Source of the DNA: Campylobacterales bacterium
Lineage (GTDB): Bacteria > Campylobacterota > Campylobacteria > Campylobacterales > SZUA-545
Reading direction: 5' to 3'
DNA: 11,877 nucleotides
Assembly (NCBI GenBank): GCA_025800305.1
Contig: JAOXRY010000414.1
Coordinates: 1-11,877, forward strand
In this document: positions 1 to 7,311 of the stretch, piece after piece
How the letters are laid out: every line of letters starts with the position of its first letter
How positions within the stretch are numbered: position 1 is the stretch's first letter
Notes under the pieces: generated by a model
The model's database searches: none
The model's input: the letters and a program-made list of their open reading frames with translations, nothing else
Told to the model about the DNA's origin: nothing
Position numbers and translations under genes: made by a program

Positions 1-1
1 G

Positions 2-310
2 AAAAAAATTATTGGGTTTTCAATAGAATTTACATTCCATGATAGTTATAATACGGAAGAGGAACTACAAGTTATAAAAGGAGAAATATTTAATAAAACT
101 TTAGAACTGTTATTTAAAGACACAGAAGGTGTGGATAAAGATGAAGAACAGGTAATCAAAAAAGATCTAATAAGTAAACTAGAAAAAGAAAGAGCAGGAG
201 AAAAAGCACTCAATCAACAAGAAAAAGGATATTTTCAGGAACTTTTTATTGTTGCTATTGAGGATCTTATAAAAGATGACAAATTAAAATTATTGGATAA
301 AGCTGTCTAA
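2..310 (+). CDS. C-terminal end of an unrecognised protein (partial at left edge)
   Basis: An open frame runs from the left edge to TAA at 308-310, giving about 102 residues with no stop. It begins KKIIGFSIEFTFHDSY and ends LLDKAV. The middle is very rich in Lys and Glu (around KDEEQVIKKDLISKLEKE) and looks helical; no signal peptide or membrane segment lies in the visible part. The start lies outside the window, so the real length is unknown. The stop is 2 nt before the ATG of a small ORF on the same strand, which suggests one transcript. I do not recognise the family and assign no function. The uninterrupted frame and charged-protein composition favour a real gene end over a chance frame. 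Confidence 0.6.
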   Translation, partial: KKIIGFSIEFTFHDSYNTEEELQVIKGEIFNKTLELLFKDTEGVDKDEEQVIKKDLISKLEKERAGEKALNQQEKGYFQELFIVAIEDLIKDDKLKLLDKAV

Positions 311-312
311 AA

Positions 313-453
313 ATGATTTCTGCAGTTAACAATAGTTTTTTTCTTCCTAAAGAAAAAGTTCCAACACAACAGGGGCTGTTAGAAAAAGATAATAATCTTC
401 AACCACGAAATAAAAAAAGTTACAGATTAAAAAATATGTTGGAAGCTATATAA
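313..453 (+). CDS. Small hypothetical protein, 46 aa
   Basis: ATG at 313 opens a 46-codon frame ending in TAA at 451-453. It starts MISAVNNSFFLPKEKV and ends LKNMLEAI. It is hydrophilic, basic in its second half, and has no signal peptide. It sits 2 nt after the upstream stop and 3 nt before the ATG of the barrel protein gene, so it fills an otherwise empty gap in a tightly packed same-strand series; that packing is the main argument that it is translated. No clear Shine-Dalgarno precedes it, so it would probably depend on translational coupling. No family is recognised. It could also be a chance ORF. Confidence 0.4.
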   Translation: MISAVNNSFFLPKEKVPTQQGLLEKDNNLQPRNKKSYRLKNMLEAI

Positions 454-456
454 AAT

Positions 457-1314
457 ATGTTCCAGTATAGATATTTAGTTTTTTTCTTGGTTTTTATTGT
501 TGAACTTCAAGCTTCAGACACAATAACAATAGACTCACTATTTAAAAAATCAAATGGAGTAAGGACCGTATCTGAAATTAGTATATTATCTAATGGTGGA
601 GGTGCCAACTATATTAACTATAGTAATCCACTAGCTATAAATGATGGAACAATGCCTATTCAGAGAAAAAAACTTTATCTTAATGAAACTATTCTTTATA
701 GATTAAATAATAAGTCAGATCTGATATTTACATTGAGTGCTTATGACCAAAATGATGAGTACATAAAAGAGGGTGGAGGATATAAGAGTGAGAATAGAAA
801 TTCTATAGAATCTTTATTTATTGGGTATCTGTATCAGTTTGAACAAAGAAATGGGTTAAAACCAGAATTCTCTATTACATTGCCTTTTTATCAGAAGTTA
901 TTTTTTGGTGGAAGATCTGAGGTGAAGAGTTTTCGAACTCTTAATTCAAAACTTACATTAAAGCAGTTTATTGATCCAGCAACTCTTTCTTATAGTCTTG
1001 GTTATACTAAAAGTTTTGCTTTTAAAATTGATACAACTGATATTGAATATCCAGATTCTATCTTTTTGGGTTTTGATACAAATATTATTTTAAATCCTCG
1101 ATTATCTTTAAATTTTTCTACAAAACAGAGCTTTCAAAATAGACAAAAGATTAATGGACTTGAAGTTTCTCCATCTTCTAGTCTTATAACATTTGGATTT
1201 GGAACAACTTATAGTCTTAGTTCTGAAAGATCTATAACAACAACTATGACAAGTGGAGTTTCTGCTGATGCTCCTGAGGGGACTATGTCTGTTTCAGTAT
1301 GGCAAAAGTTTTAG
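457..1314 (+). CDS. Probable outer-membrane beta-barrel protein
   Basis: The 285-residue protein has a signal peptide: MFQYR, a hydrophobic stretch at about 7-17, then LQA-S with likely cleavage after Ala19. The mature part is rich in alternating polar/hydrophobic strands with many Ser, Thr, Tyr and Asn (e.g. FGFGTTYSLSS near 248-258). It ends in VWQKF, and a C-terminal Phe is the usual sorting signal for BAM-inserted barrels. It has only one or two short Gly-rich turns and no enzyme motif. The start ATG has only a weak GGAAG about 12 nt upstream. The 3' end overlaps the start of the C39-type peptidase gene by 16 nt, so the two are likely translated together. A role as a pore in export of a peptidase-processed surface protein is possible by analogy with FapF/FapD, but this is inference; a generic 'transporter'-type barrel is equally possible. 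Confidence 0.7.
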   Translation: MFQYRYLVFFLVFIVELQASDTITIDSLFKKSNGVRTVSEISILSNGGGANYINYSNPLAINDGTMPIQRKKLYLNETILYRLNNKSDLIFTLSAYDQNDEYIKEGGGYKSENRNSIESLFIGYLYQFEQRNGLKPEFSITLPFYQKLFFGGRSEVKSFRTLNSKLTLKQFIDPATLSYSLGYTKSFAFKIDTTDIEYPDSIFLGFDTNIILNPRLSLNFSTKQSFQNRQKINGLEVSPSSSLITFGFGTTYSLSSERSITTTMTSGVSADAPEGTMSVSVWQKF

Positions 1315-1862
1315 TAGTTTTTTTATTTTTTTTGTTTTTTTTGTTTTTAGAAGCAGGAGAGATCTTTAAACAAAGATCTTTTAAAGAGTTAAGATCTGAA
1401 AATGTGGTACGGCAGACTTTTGAAGAGTCTTGTGGAGCATCTTCTTTAGCTACTTTGATGAATATGTATGGTTTTAAATATAGTGAAAAAGATCTAATTA
1501 AAGAGTTGAATACCACTGATATAGTCTCATTTGCCAATCTTGCTGATACTGGTGTTAAATTTAATTTTTAAGGAAAAGGGTATCGTATAAAAAAAGAGAT
1601 TTTTGAAAATCTTCAGATCCCTGTGATTGCTAAGATCTCAAGGAATAAAGAGTATCCTCATTTTGTTGTAGTGAAGAGATATGATGGTGACTTTATGATT
1701 GTGTTAGATCCCAATTATGGAAAGTATTATATTTCAAAAGAGGAGTTTTATTCTATCTGGGAAGAGGAAAATGGAGGTTATATTTTGGTAGTTATTCCCA
1801 AAAACAGACGTCTACCAGTTATTTTTAGAAACAGACATCCTACAATATTACAAAACCTTTAA
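1299..1862 (+). pseudogene. Secreted C39-family cysteine peptidase, interrupted by one in-frame TAA
   Basis: Reading from ATG 1299 gives a signal-like N-terminus (MAKVLVV plus a Phe/Leu-rich run to about residue 17, then EAG). The C39 catalytic motif follows: Gln39, five residues, Cys45 in ESCGASSLATL. Codon 91 (1569-1571) is TAA. The same frame then continues GKGYRIKKEIFENLQIPVI, with His121 in YPHFVVVKRYDG and Asp137 in VLDPNYG, ending at TAA 1860-1862. The SFANLA...GYRI spacing matches intact C39 domains if the stop replaces exactly one residue; AAA or AAG to TAA would need one or two base changes. Neither half alone carries Cys, His and Asp. A GTG at 1623 is in frame but has no fitting ribosome site and would give only the C-terminal half. 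The family cleaves peptides, often double-glycine leaders; stand-alone secreted members include FapD. Options are a recent nonsense mutation, a sequencing error, or readthrough. The start overlaps the barrel gene by 16 nt. Confidence 0.75.
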
Positions 1863-1961
1863 TGTAACCTTTTTGAAATTTATCTAAAAACTCTTGATTT
1901 TTAAGGAGAAAAAAATGACAATAGACTTATAGAATCAAACTCCACAAAATAAGGTGAAGCC
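1863..1961 (+). promoter_or_regulatory. Intergenic region and leader ahead of the hydrogenase operon
   Basis: This 99-nt gap separates the broken peptidase gene from the hydrogenase operon. TTGAAA at 1873-1878 resembles a -35 element, but the matching -10 (GATTTT at 1896-1901, 17-nt spacer) is poor, so the promoter is only tentative. AAGGAG at 1903-1908 is a strong Shine-Dalgarno placed 6 nt before ATG 1915. That ATG opens MTIDL and then a TAG at 1930-1932. The same frame resumes as NQTPQNKVKP and ends in TGA at 1963-1965, overlapping the fusion gene's ATG as ATGA. A second ribosome site (AAGGTG, 1951-1956) serves the fusion gene itself. No convincing terminator hairpin was seen. Confidence 0.35.
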
Positions 1962-4388
1962 ATGAGAATAGTAATTGTCGGAGGTGGTATAGCCGCAGCA
2001 TACCTAGCAAATGGTATTAAAGAGAAAAGTCCTCAAACAGAAGTTGTTATTGTCTCAAAAGAGGAGTTTAGACCCTACGATAGGATTCATCTTTGCTCAC
2101 TGGTAGATAAGAGTAAAGATGTAGAGAAAATCTGCTTAGATATAGACCCTTCAGTGACAGTTGAATTAAATCAAAAAATAAAGCTTATAGATCCTCAAGA
2201 GAAGAGAGTATTTTCAAAAAACTCTTCATACTCTTATGACAAACTAATTATCTCAACAGGTTCAAAACCAAAAGAGCTATTTAATATAAAAAATATAGAA
2301 AATGCGGCAACCTTTAGAAGTGAAGCAGACTGTAAAAAGATCTCAGAAAATGTAGAAGGGAAAAATGTTGTAATTATGGGAGTTGGACCAATCGGTCTTG
2401 AGCTTCTTGAAACTCTTTCAAAGATGGGGAGTGCCAAATCAGTTACTATACTCTCCCGTGGTGACCATGTCTATTCAAAAGAGCTGTGTACTGACTCAAT
2501 TAATATGATGAGAAAGATATTTGAAGAGGATTCAAAAGTCAAAATCTCTTTTAATGACACAATCTTAGAAAAAACCATTGAGAATGACAAAATAATAAAA
2601 TTAAAAACTGCAAATATGGAGATTGAAGATCCATTTTTAGTATTTGGAGTAGGGATTAGTCCAAATGTAGAATTTGCAAAAGACTCTGTTGATGTTAATA
2701 GAGGGGTTGTTGTTGATGAGTTTATGCTCTCTTCTGATAAGAATATCTACGCTGTAGGTGAGGCTGCTGAGCTTAAAAGTGGCTATGTTGCAGGGAGAGT
2801 AAAAGAGTGTACTTTACAAGCTGATGCCTGTCTCTCCCATCTTTTTGATGATGAGCCTATCGCTTTTGAAGAAGAGGTGACAATTGATGGATTAAAAGTT
2901 GGCTCTTTTCTTCTAACAGATGTAACATCAACAACTTACAATCCTAAGTGTGAAGGCAATGAAAATATTGTCATAAGTTCTAAAAAAGAGAATAGGATTG
3001 ATCAGTATATTGTCAATGATGACAAGTTAGTAAAATTTATCGGTATTAATACAAATGTAGATCCGATGATGCTTAAAACTATGATGGAGAAAGAGGAGGT
3101 TGTAGATCCTTCTGTTTTTTACTCCAACAGGTTATTAAGTGAGAGAGGAAGAATTGTTTGTAGCTGTGCTAGTGTGTATGAACAAGATTTGGTAGATCTG
3201 ATTAAAGAGAATGCTATTGAGGATTTCCCTTCTTTAAAAGATTTCAGTGAAGGTGGAAGGATCTGTGGTCGTTGTAAAGAGGATATTGTAGATATTATTG
3301 AACGAACAGAGGTGGATCCAGAAGAAGCAAAAAGAATAAGAGAAGAGAAAGCAAGAAAGAAAAGAGAGGAAGAGGAAGCAAAAGTAAAAGCTAAGATTGA
3401 GAAATTTAACGCTCTTCATCCTGATAAGATTCTTGATACTTCAGATCTTAAGAAAGCTATAGCTTCCTATGAGATGAACAAAGAGTATAACAAGTGGATC
3501 TCAATGGTTACAGCTAACCTAAGACTCCATCCTAATTTTGAAAAAGAGGTGGAAAAAGGTGTTGAGGCTTTAATAAAGATACCAATTATCTGGCTTGAGC
3601 TTTCTGATTGTACAGGAAATAGTGAAGCGTTTATTAAAAGTGCAAATCCAACTATTGATGAACTTGTTTTAAACTACATCTCTTTGGATTACCATGAATT
3701 ACTGATGTCTGCTTCGGGGGATCAAAGTGAGCACGCTTTAGATGAAGTTTTGGAAAAAGATAAGGGGAAGTATATTCTTATTGTAGAGGGTGCTGTTCCA
3801 ATGGCTATGGATGGAAAGTATCTAAGAATTGGACCAAAAGGTGAAACGGCAATAGATCTTTTAAGAAGAAGTGCAAAAAACGCGGCTGCGATTATCTCTG
3901 TAGGAACTTGTGCTTATGATGGTGGTGTTGTGGCAGCTGAACCAAACCCTACAGGAGCTGTTGGTGTTGAAAAAGCTCTTGGAAGAAAAGATATTATCAA
4001 TCTTCCAGGGTGTCCTACCAATCCTATCAATGTTATAGGAACTTTACTTCACTACATTATGTTTGAAGAACTTCCAAAACTTGATGAGAAAAATAGACCA
4101 CTTTGGGCTTATGGATATAGGGTTCATGATAACTGTGAGAGACGTGGACACTATGATTTAGATGAGTTTGTTTTAGAGTGGGGCGACGCGGGAGCTAAGA
4201 AGGGATGGTGTCTGTTTAAGATGGGTTGTAAAGGTCCGTATGCTGATATTAACTGTTCACTGGTGAAATTCAATGAAGGAACCAGCTGGCCTGTTCAAGT
4301 TGGTCATGGATGTTTTGGTTGTGGTGAAGGAAAAGTTGCTTTTGATAAGTATGCGAACAATAGAGAATTAGAAGAGGAAGCAGAGTAG
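1962..4388 (+). CDS. hupS: NirB-like FAD/NAD(P) oxidoreductase - BFD [2Fe-2S] - [NiFe]-hydrogenase small subunit fusion
   Basis: The protein has 808 residues in four parts. (1) About 1-385: pyridine-nucleotide-disulfide oxidoreductase fold with FAD motif GGGIAAA at 7-13, NirB-like RPYDRIHLCS at 37-46, a second dinucleotide motif GVGPIGLE at 140-147, and IYAVGEAAE at 262-270 with the GE seen in NirB. (2) About 396-446: BFD-like [2Fe-2S] site, Cys400, 402, 435, 438. (3) About 447-540: charged helical linker. (4) About 541-808: hydrogenase small subunit. Proximal-cluster candidates are Cys550, Cys650 (GTC) and Cys684 (PGC), with Asn553 where a fourth Cys is usual. Distal ligands are His722, Cys725, Cys750, Cys756; medial ligands are Cys765, Cys784, Cys787, with Pro777 suggesting [3Fe-4S]. 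There is no Tat signal or C-terminal membrane helix, so it acts in the cytoplasm. Expected role: carry electrons from the large subunit's NiFe site to flavin and NAD(P) or another acceptor. AAGGTG lies 5 nt before the ATG. The large-subunit gene overlaps by 1 nt. Confidence 0.93.
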   Translation: MRIVIVGGGIAAAYLANGIKEKSPQTEVVIVSKEEFRPYDRIHLCSLVDKSKDVEKICLDIDPSVTVELNQKIKLIDPQEKRVFSKNSSYSYDKLIISTGSKPKELFNIKNIENAATFRSEADCKKISENVEGKNVVIMGVGPIGLELLETLSKMGSAKSVTILSRGDHVYSKELCTDSINMMRKIFEEDSKVKISFNDTILEKTIENDKIIKLKTANMEIEDPFLVFGVGISPNVEFAKDSVDVNRGVVVDEFMLSSDKNIYAVGEAAELKSGYVAGRVKECTLQADACLSHLFDDEPIAFEEEVTIDGLKVGSFLLTDVTSTTYNPKCEGNENIVISSKKENRIDQYIVNDDKLVKFIGINTNVDPMMLKTMMEKEEVVDPSVFYSNRLLSERGRIVCSCASVYEQDLVDLIKENAIEDFPSLKDFSEGGRICGRCKEDIVDIIERTEVDPEEAKRIREEKARKKREEEEAKVKAKIEKFNALHPDKILDTSDLKKAIASYEMNKEYNKWISMVTANLRLHPNFEKEVEKGVEALIKIPIIWLELSDCTGNSEAFIKSANPTIDELVLNYISLDYHELLMSASGDQSEHALDEVLEKDKGKYILIVEGAVPMAMDGKYLRIGPKGETAIDLLRRSAKNAAAIISVGTCAYDGGVVAAEPNPTGAVGVEKALGRKDIINLPGCPTNPINVIGTLLHYIMFEELPKLDEKNRPLWAYGYRVHDNCERRGHYDLDEFVLEWGDAGAKKGWCLFKMGCKGPYADINCSLVKFNEGTSWPVQVGHGCFGCGEGKVAFDKYANNRELEEEAE

Positions 4389-6070
4389 TGGCACTAAAAA
4401 AAATAGTAATAGATCCAGTTACAAGAATAGAGGGTCATTTAAGAGTTGAAGTTGAAGTTGATGAGGACGGAGTTGTACAAGAGAGCTGGGCAAGTGGTCA
4501 GCTTTTTCGTGGAATTGAGACTATTTTAAAAGATAGAGATCCAAGAGACACTGGACTTATTGCTCAAAGGATCTGTGGGGTTTGTACAAACTCTCACTAT
4601 AGAGCTTCTATTAGTGCTGTTGAAGATGCTTATGATATTAAGATTCCTAAAAATGCTGAGATTGTTAGAAACCTTGTAACACTTTCTTTGTTTATTCAAG
4701 ATCACTTGGTTCACTATTATCATCTTCACTCTTTGGATTTTGTTGATGTTGTAAGTGCTTTAGGTGCAGATATTAGTAAAGCAGTAGATGTTGCAAAAAA
4801 ATATCATGATAAACCATATAAATGTTCACCTTCTCATTTGGAGTATGTGAAAGATAAATTGACTAATTTTGTTAATGGTGGAAGACTGGGAATGTTTTCC
4901 AAAGGGTATTGGGGGCATAAGGCGTATAGATTAAGCCCAGAAGAGAACTTAATCCATATGAGTCACTATCTTGATGCTTTGGATGTTCAAAGGGAGTTAA
5001 GTAAGGCTGTTGCTATTTTTGGTGGTAAGACGCCTCACCCTCAGCATTTGGTTGTTGGTGGTGTGACCAGTGTTGCTGATATGTTAAATCCTCAAAGAGT
5101 TAATGATTTTCTTTTTATTATTAGAGAAGTGAGAGACTTTGTTACAAGAGCTTATCTTCCTGATACAAAAATGATTGTTGATGTTTATAAGGATGAGATA
5201 AAAGCAGGAATTGGTAGAGCTAATGGAAACTTTATGTGTTCTGGTGGATATGAGTTTTTAAAAGATGAAACACTTTTTGAAAGTGGAATTATCTATAGTC
5301 ATGATTTTGCAAATATTGAAGAGTTTGATGATAAAAATATTACAGAAGAGGCTTCTCGTGCTTGGTACAAAGACGAAGAACCAACGTGCCCGTATGAAGA
5401 GACAACTACACCTGATTATACAGATCTAAACGATGATGGAACATTAAAAACAGAGGGGAAATATAGCTGGATTAAAGCTCCAAGGTACAAAGGTCAAGCC
5501 ATGGAAGTTGGTCCTCTTTCTCGTATGATTGTGGGATATGTAAAAAAGTCTAAGACAATTAAACCTTTTGTTGACAAGTTTTTACAAGAGACAAGTTTAG
5601 ATCTTATAGATCTATCAACAACAGTTGGAAGAAATGGAGCAAGGGCAATTGAAGCTGAGATCTGTAGTGATTTTATCTTCGATTTTGTAAGTGATTTGAT
5701 TGAAAACATTAAGTATTATGATGAAGAAACATGGACTAAGTATAACTTTGAAGATCTATATACTTCTACTAAAGGCAGAGGGATCTTTGAAGTCCCAAGA
5801 GGAGTTCTTTCTCACTTTGTAAAAATTAAAGAAGCAAAGGTAGAAAACTATCAAGCTGTTGTTCCAACTACATGGAATGCCTCTCCAAAAGATTCACAAG
5901 GAAAAAGAGGAGCTTATGAAGAAGCACTTATAGGATTAAAATTAGAAAATCCAAGTTCTCCTTTGGAAGTTTTAAGAGTGATTCACTCTTTTGATCCTTG
6001 TATAGCTTGTGCTGTTCATATTGTAGATACAAAAGGGAAACAGTTGGCACACTATAAGATAAAGGTGTAA
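4388..6070 (+). CDS. hupL: [NiFe]-hydrogenase large (catalytic) subunit
   Basis: This 560-residue protein holds the NiFe active site that splits H2. Visible signatures are RIEGHLRVE at 13-21, the N-terminal metal motif RICGVCTNSH with Cys63 and Cys66 (61-70), MEVGPLSRM at 372-380, VGRNGARA at 413-420, PRG at 470-472, and the C-terminal DPCIACAVH with Cys538 and Cys541 (536-544). Sixteen residues follow His544, the usual cleavage point of the maturation endopeptidase, so a processed C-terminal peptide is expected. The start is GTG at 4388, giving TAGTG overlap with the small-subunit stop; AGAGGA at 4373-4378 is the ribosome site. An ATG start is absent nearby and MALKKIVIDPVTRIEGH is the normal family N-terminus. 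No hyp genes or endopeptidase lie in this window, so maturation factors must be elsewhere. The missing Tat signal on its partner points to a cytoplasmic group 2-type enzyme, perhaps 2d; the subgroup is inference. Confidence 0.96.
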   Translation: MALKKIVIDPVTRIEGHLRVEVEVDEDGVVQESWASGQLFRGIETILKDRDPRDTGLIAQRICGVCTNSHYRASISAVEDAYDIKIPKNAEIVRNLVTLSLFIQDHLVHYYHLHSLDFVDVVSALGADISKAVDVAKKYHDKPYKCSPSHLEYVKDKLTNFVNGGRLGMFSKGYWGHKAYRLSPEENLIHMSHYLDALDVQRELSKAVAIFGGKTPHPQHLVVGGVTSVADMLNPQRVNDFLFIIREVRDFVTRAYLPDTKMIVDVYKDEIKAGIGRANGNFMCSGGYEFLKDETLFESGIIYSHDFANIEEFDDKNITEEASRAWYKDEEPTCPYEETTTPDYTDLNDDGTLKTEGKYSWIKAPRYKGQAMEVGPLSRMIVGYVKKSKTIKPFVDKFLQETSLDLIDLSTTVGRNGARAIEAEICSDFIFDFVSDLIENIKYYDEETWTKYNFEDLYTSTKGRGIFEVPRGVLSHFVKIKEAKVENYQAVVPTTWNASPKDSQGKRGAYEEALIGLKLENPSSPLEVLRVIHSFDPCIACAVHIVDTKGKQLAHYKIKV

Positions 6071-6098
6071 ATAGTAAATAATCTGATATACTAACCAG

Positions 6099-7310
6099 AT
6101 GAAGAAAAAAGTTATAATTATTGGTGCAGGTTACGGTGGGGTTAGGACAGCTAAAAAACTGTCACAATGTAGAGATTTAGAGGTAAGTGTGATAGAACAA
6201 AACTCCTATCACTATTTACAAACAGACGTATATGACTATATTGCAAATAAGACAAAAATGTCTGATATTGCTCTTGATTTGTTTACTTATTTTGCTAGTT
6301 TTAAAGGGAAAATTAACTTTTATCAAGAGGAAGCTTTAAGGGTTGATTTTAAGAACAAAAAAGTTGTGACTAGCAAAAATCATCATAAATATGATTATTT
6401 GATTATAGCCACTGGTTCACTTACATCATTACCAGATAAAATTCCAGGACTTAGAAAATACTATCACGGGATAAAACGATTTCCCAATGCTTTGAGATTT
6501 AAACAACGTTTTGAAGAATATATGTTTAAAAAGATTGAGACAGAAGGCACTTGTAGTGTTAATTCCAATCTTGATATTGTCATTGGCGGTGGAGGACTCT
6601 CTGGTGTTGAAATTGCTGCTGAAATGTCTCACTATGCTTCGACTTTTTATAAGGATACAGGATACCTTTGTGGAGGTGTAAATATTGTTCTTATAAACTC
6701 TTCTGATAAGGTTTTAAAAGGTCTTGATGAGTTTTTAAGAGATGAAGCGACAGCTAGATTGGAAAAGCTTCATATCAAAGTAATTAACAATGTACGTGTA
6801 ACAGAAGTTGAAGAAAAAAAGATTCACTTAAATAATGGTACCAGTATTGGTATGGATTTCCTAATCTGGACAGGAGGTGTTACACCTTCTAAGTTTTCAA
6901 AGGCTTTAGATGTTGTTAAAAGTGATTCAGGGCAGATCTTAGTAGATGAGTTTTTTAGATTGGAAGAGCATAAAGATGTTTTTGCTATTGGTGATTGTGC
7001 AGAACTTTTTAATCCTAAAACTAAAGAGTATATTCCACCTACAGCCCAAGGAGCAGAACTTTCTGGAGAATATGTAGCCAGTAATATTGAAAATCTTATA
7101 AAAGAGAAAGAGTTACAAACACAATCAATAGGATTGAAAGGAATGTTTGTTGCCCTTGGTGGAAAATATGGAAGTGGTGTAGTTGGCAAAGGCTTGAGGT
7201 TTAAATCTCAGGTTGGTTTTTATATCAAAAAGTTTATTGAATTAGCCTATAGATATCCTTTGAAATTTAGGTGTAGAAAAGGTTATAAGCTAATGAGAGG
7301 AGAAGATTGA
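6099..7310 (+). CDS. NDH-2-like FAD-dependent NAD(P)H:quinone oxidoreductase family protein
   Basis: The 403-residue flavoprotein shows the FAD-binding motif IIIGAGYGGVRTA at 6-18, LIIATGS at 101-107, a second nucleotide-binding motif IGGGGLSGVEIAAEM at 162-176, and FAIGDCAELF at 295-304 with Asp299 for the FAD ribityl chain. PPTAQGAE at 313-320 is typical of type II NADH dehydrogenases and lies near the quinone site in that family. The basic, aromatic C-terminus (about 369-398, FYIKKFIELAYRYPLKF) looks like an amphipathic membrane-contact helix. Sulfide:quinone reductase is less likely because I cannot place its spaced redox Cys pair. The gene starts 28 nt after the large-subunit gene with no good Shine-Dalgarno; its ATG lies in the 3' arm of a short ATCTG/CAGAT inverted repeat (6081-6100). 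Its place in the operon suggests it passes hydrogenase-derived electrons to the quinone pool, which is inference. Confidence 0.82.
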   Translation: MKKKVIIIGAGYGGVRTAKKLSQCRDLEVSVIEQNSYHYLQTDVYDYIANKTKMSDIALDLFTYFASFKGKINFYQEEALRVDFKNKKVVTSKNHHKYDYLIIATGSLTSLPDKIPGLRKYYHGIKRFPNALRFKQRFEEYMFKKIETEGTCSVNSNLDIVIGGGGLSGVEIAAEMSHYASTFYKDTGYLCGGVNIVLINSSDKVLKGLDEFLRDEATARLEKLHIKVINNVRVTEVEEKKIHLNNGTSIGMDFLIWTGGVTPSKFSKALDVVKSDSGQILVDEFFRLEEHKDVFAIGDCAELFNPKTKEYIPPTAQGAELSGEYVASNIENLIKEKELQTQSIGLKGMFVALGGKYGSGVVGKGLRFKSQVGFYIKKFIELAYRYPLKFRCRKGYKLMRGED

Positions 7311-7311
7311 A

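Noticed and set aside
1283..1537. 84-residue minus-strand frame opposite the C39 peptidase gene
   Set aside because: Its Lys/Asn repeat tail is simply the antisense of the T-rich signal-peptide region; the plus strand carries the recognisable catalytic motif.
1800..1849. Short direct repeat AAACAGAC (two copies) and palindrome AGACGTCT
   Set aside because: Two copies only, within coding sequence for basic residues near the peptidase C-terminus; no array or mobile-element structure.
1623..1862. Separate gene starting at GTG 1623
   Set aside because: It is in the same frame as the upstream C39 half, lacks the catalytic Cys and a fitting ribosome site, so it is better read as the second half of the interrupted peptidase gene.
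3234..3419. 61-residue minus-strand frame rich in Phe, Ser, Cys
   Set aside because: Antisense of the Lys/Glu-rich linker of the hydrogenase fusion; low-complexity shadow.
6824..7189. 121-residue minus-strand frame opposite the NDH-2-like gene
   Set aside because: It lies wholly inside a gene with clear family motifs, has Ser/Pro-rich antisense-like composition and no ribosome site or domain.
6099..7310. Sulfide:quinone reductase as identity of the flavoprotein
   Set aside because: The NDH-2-type PPTAQ motif is present and the spaced redox-active Cys residues of SQR could not be placed with confidence.
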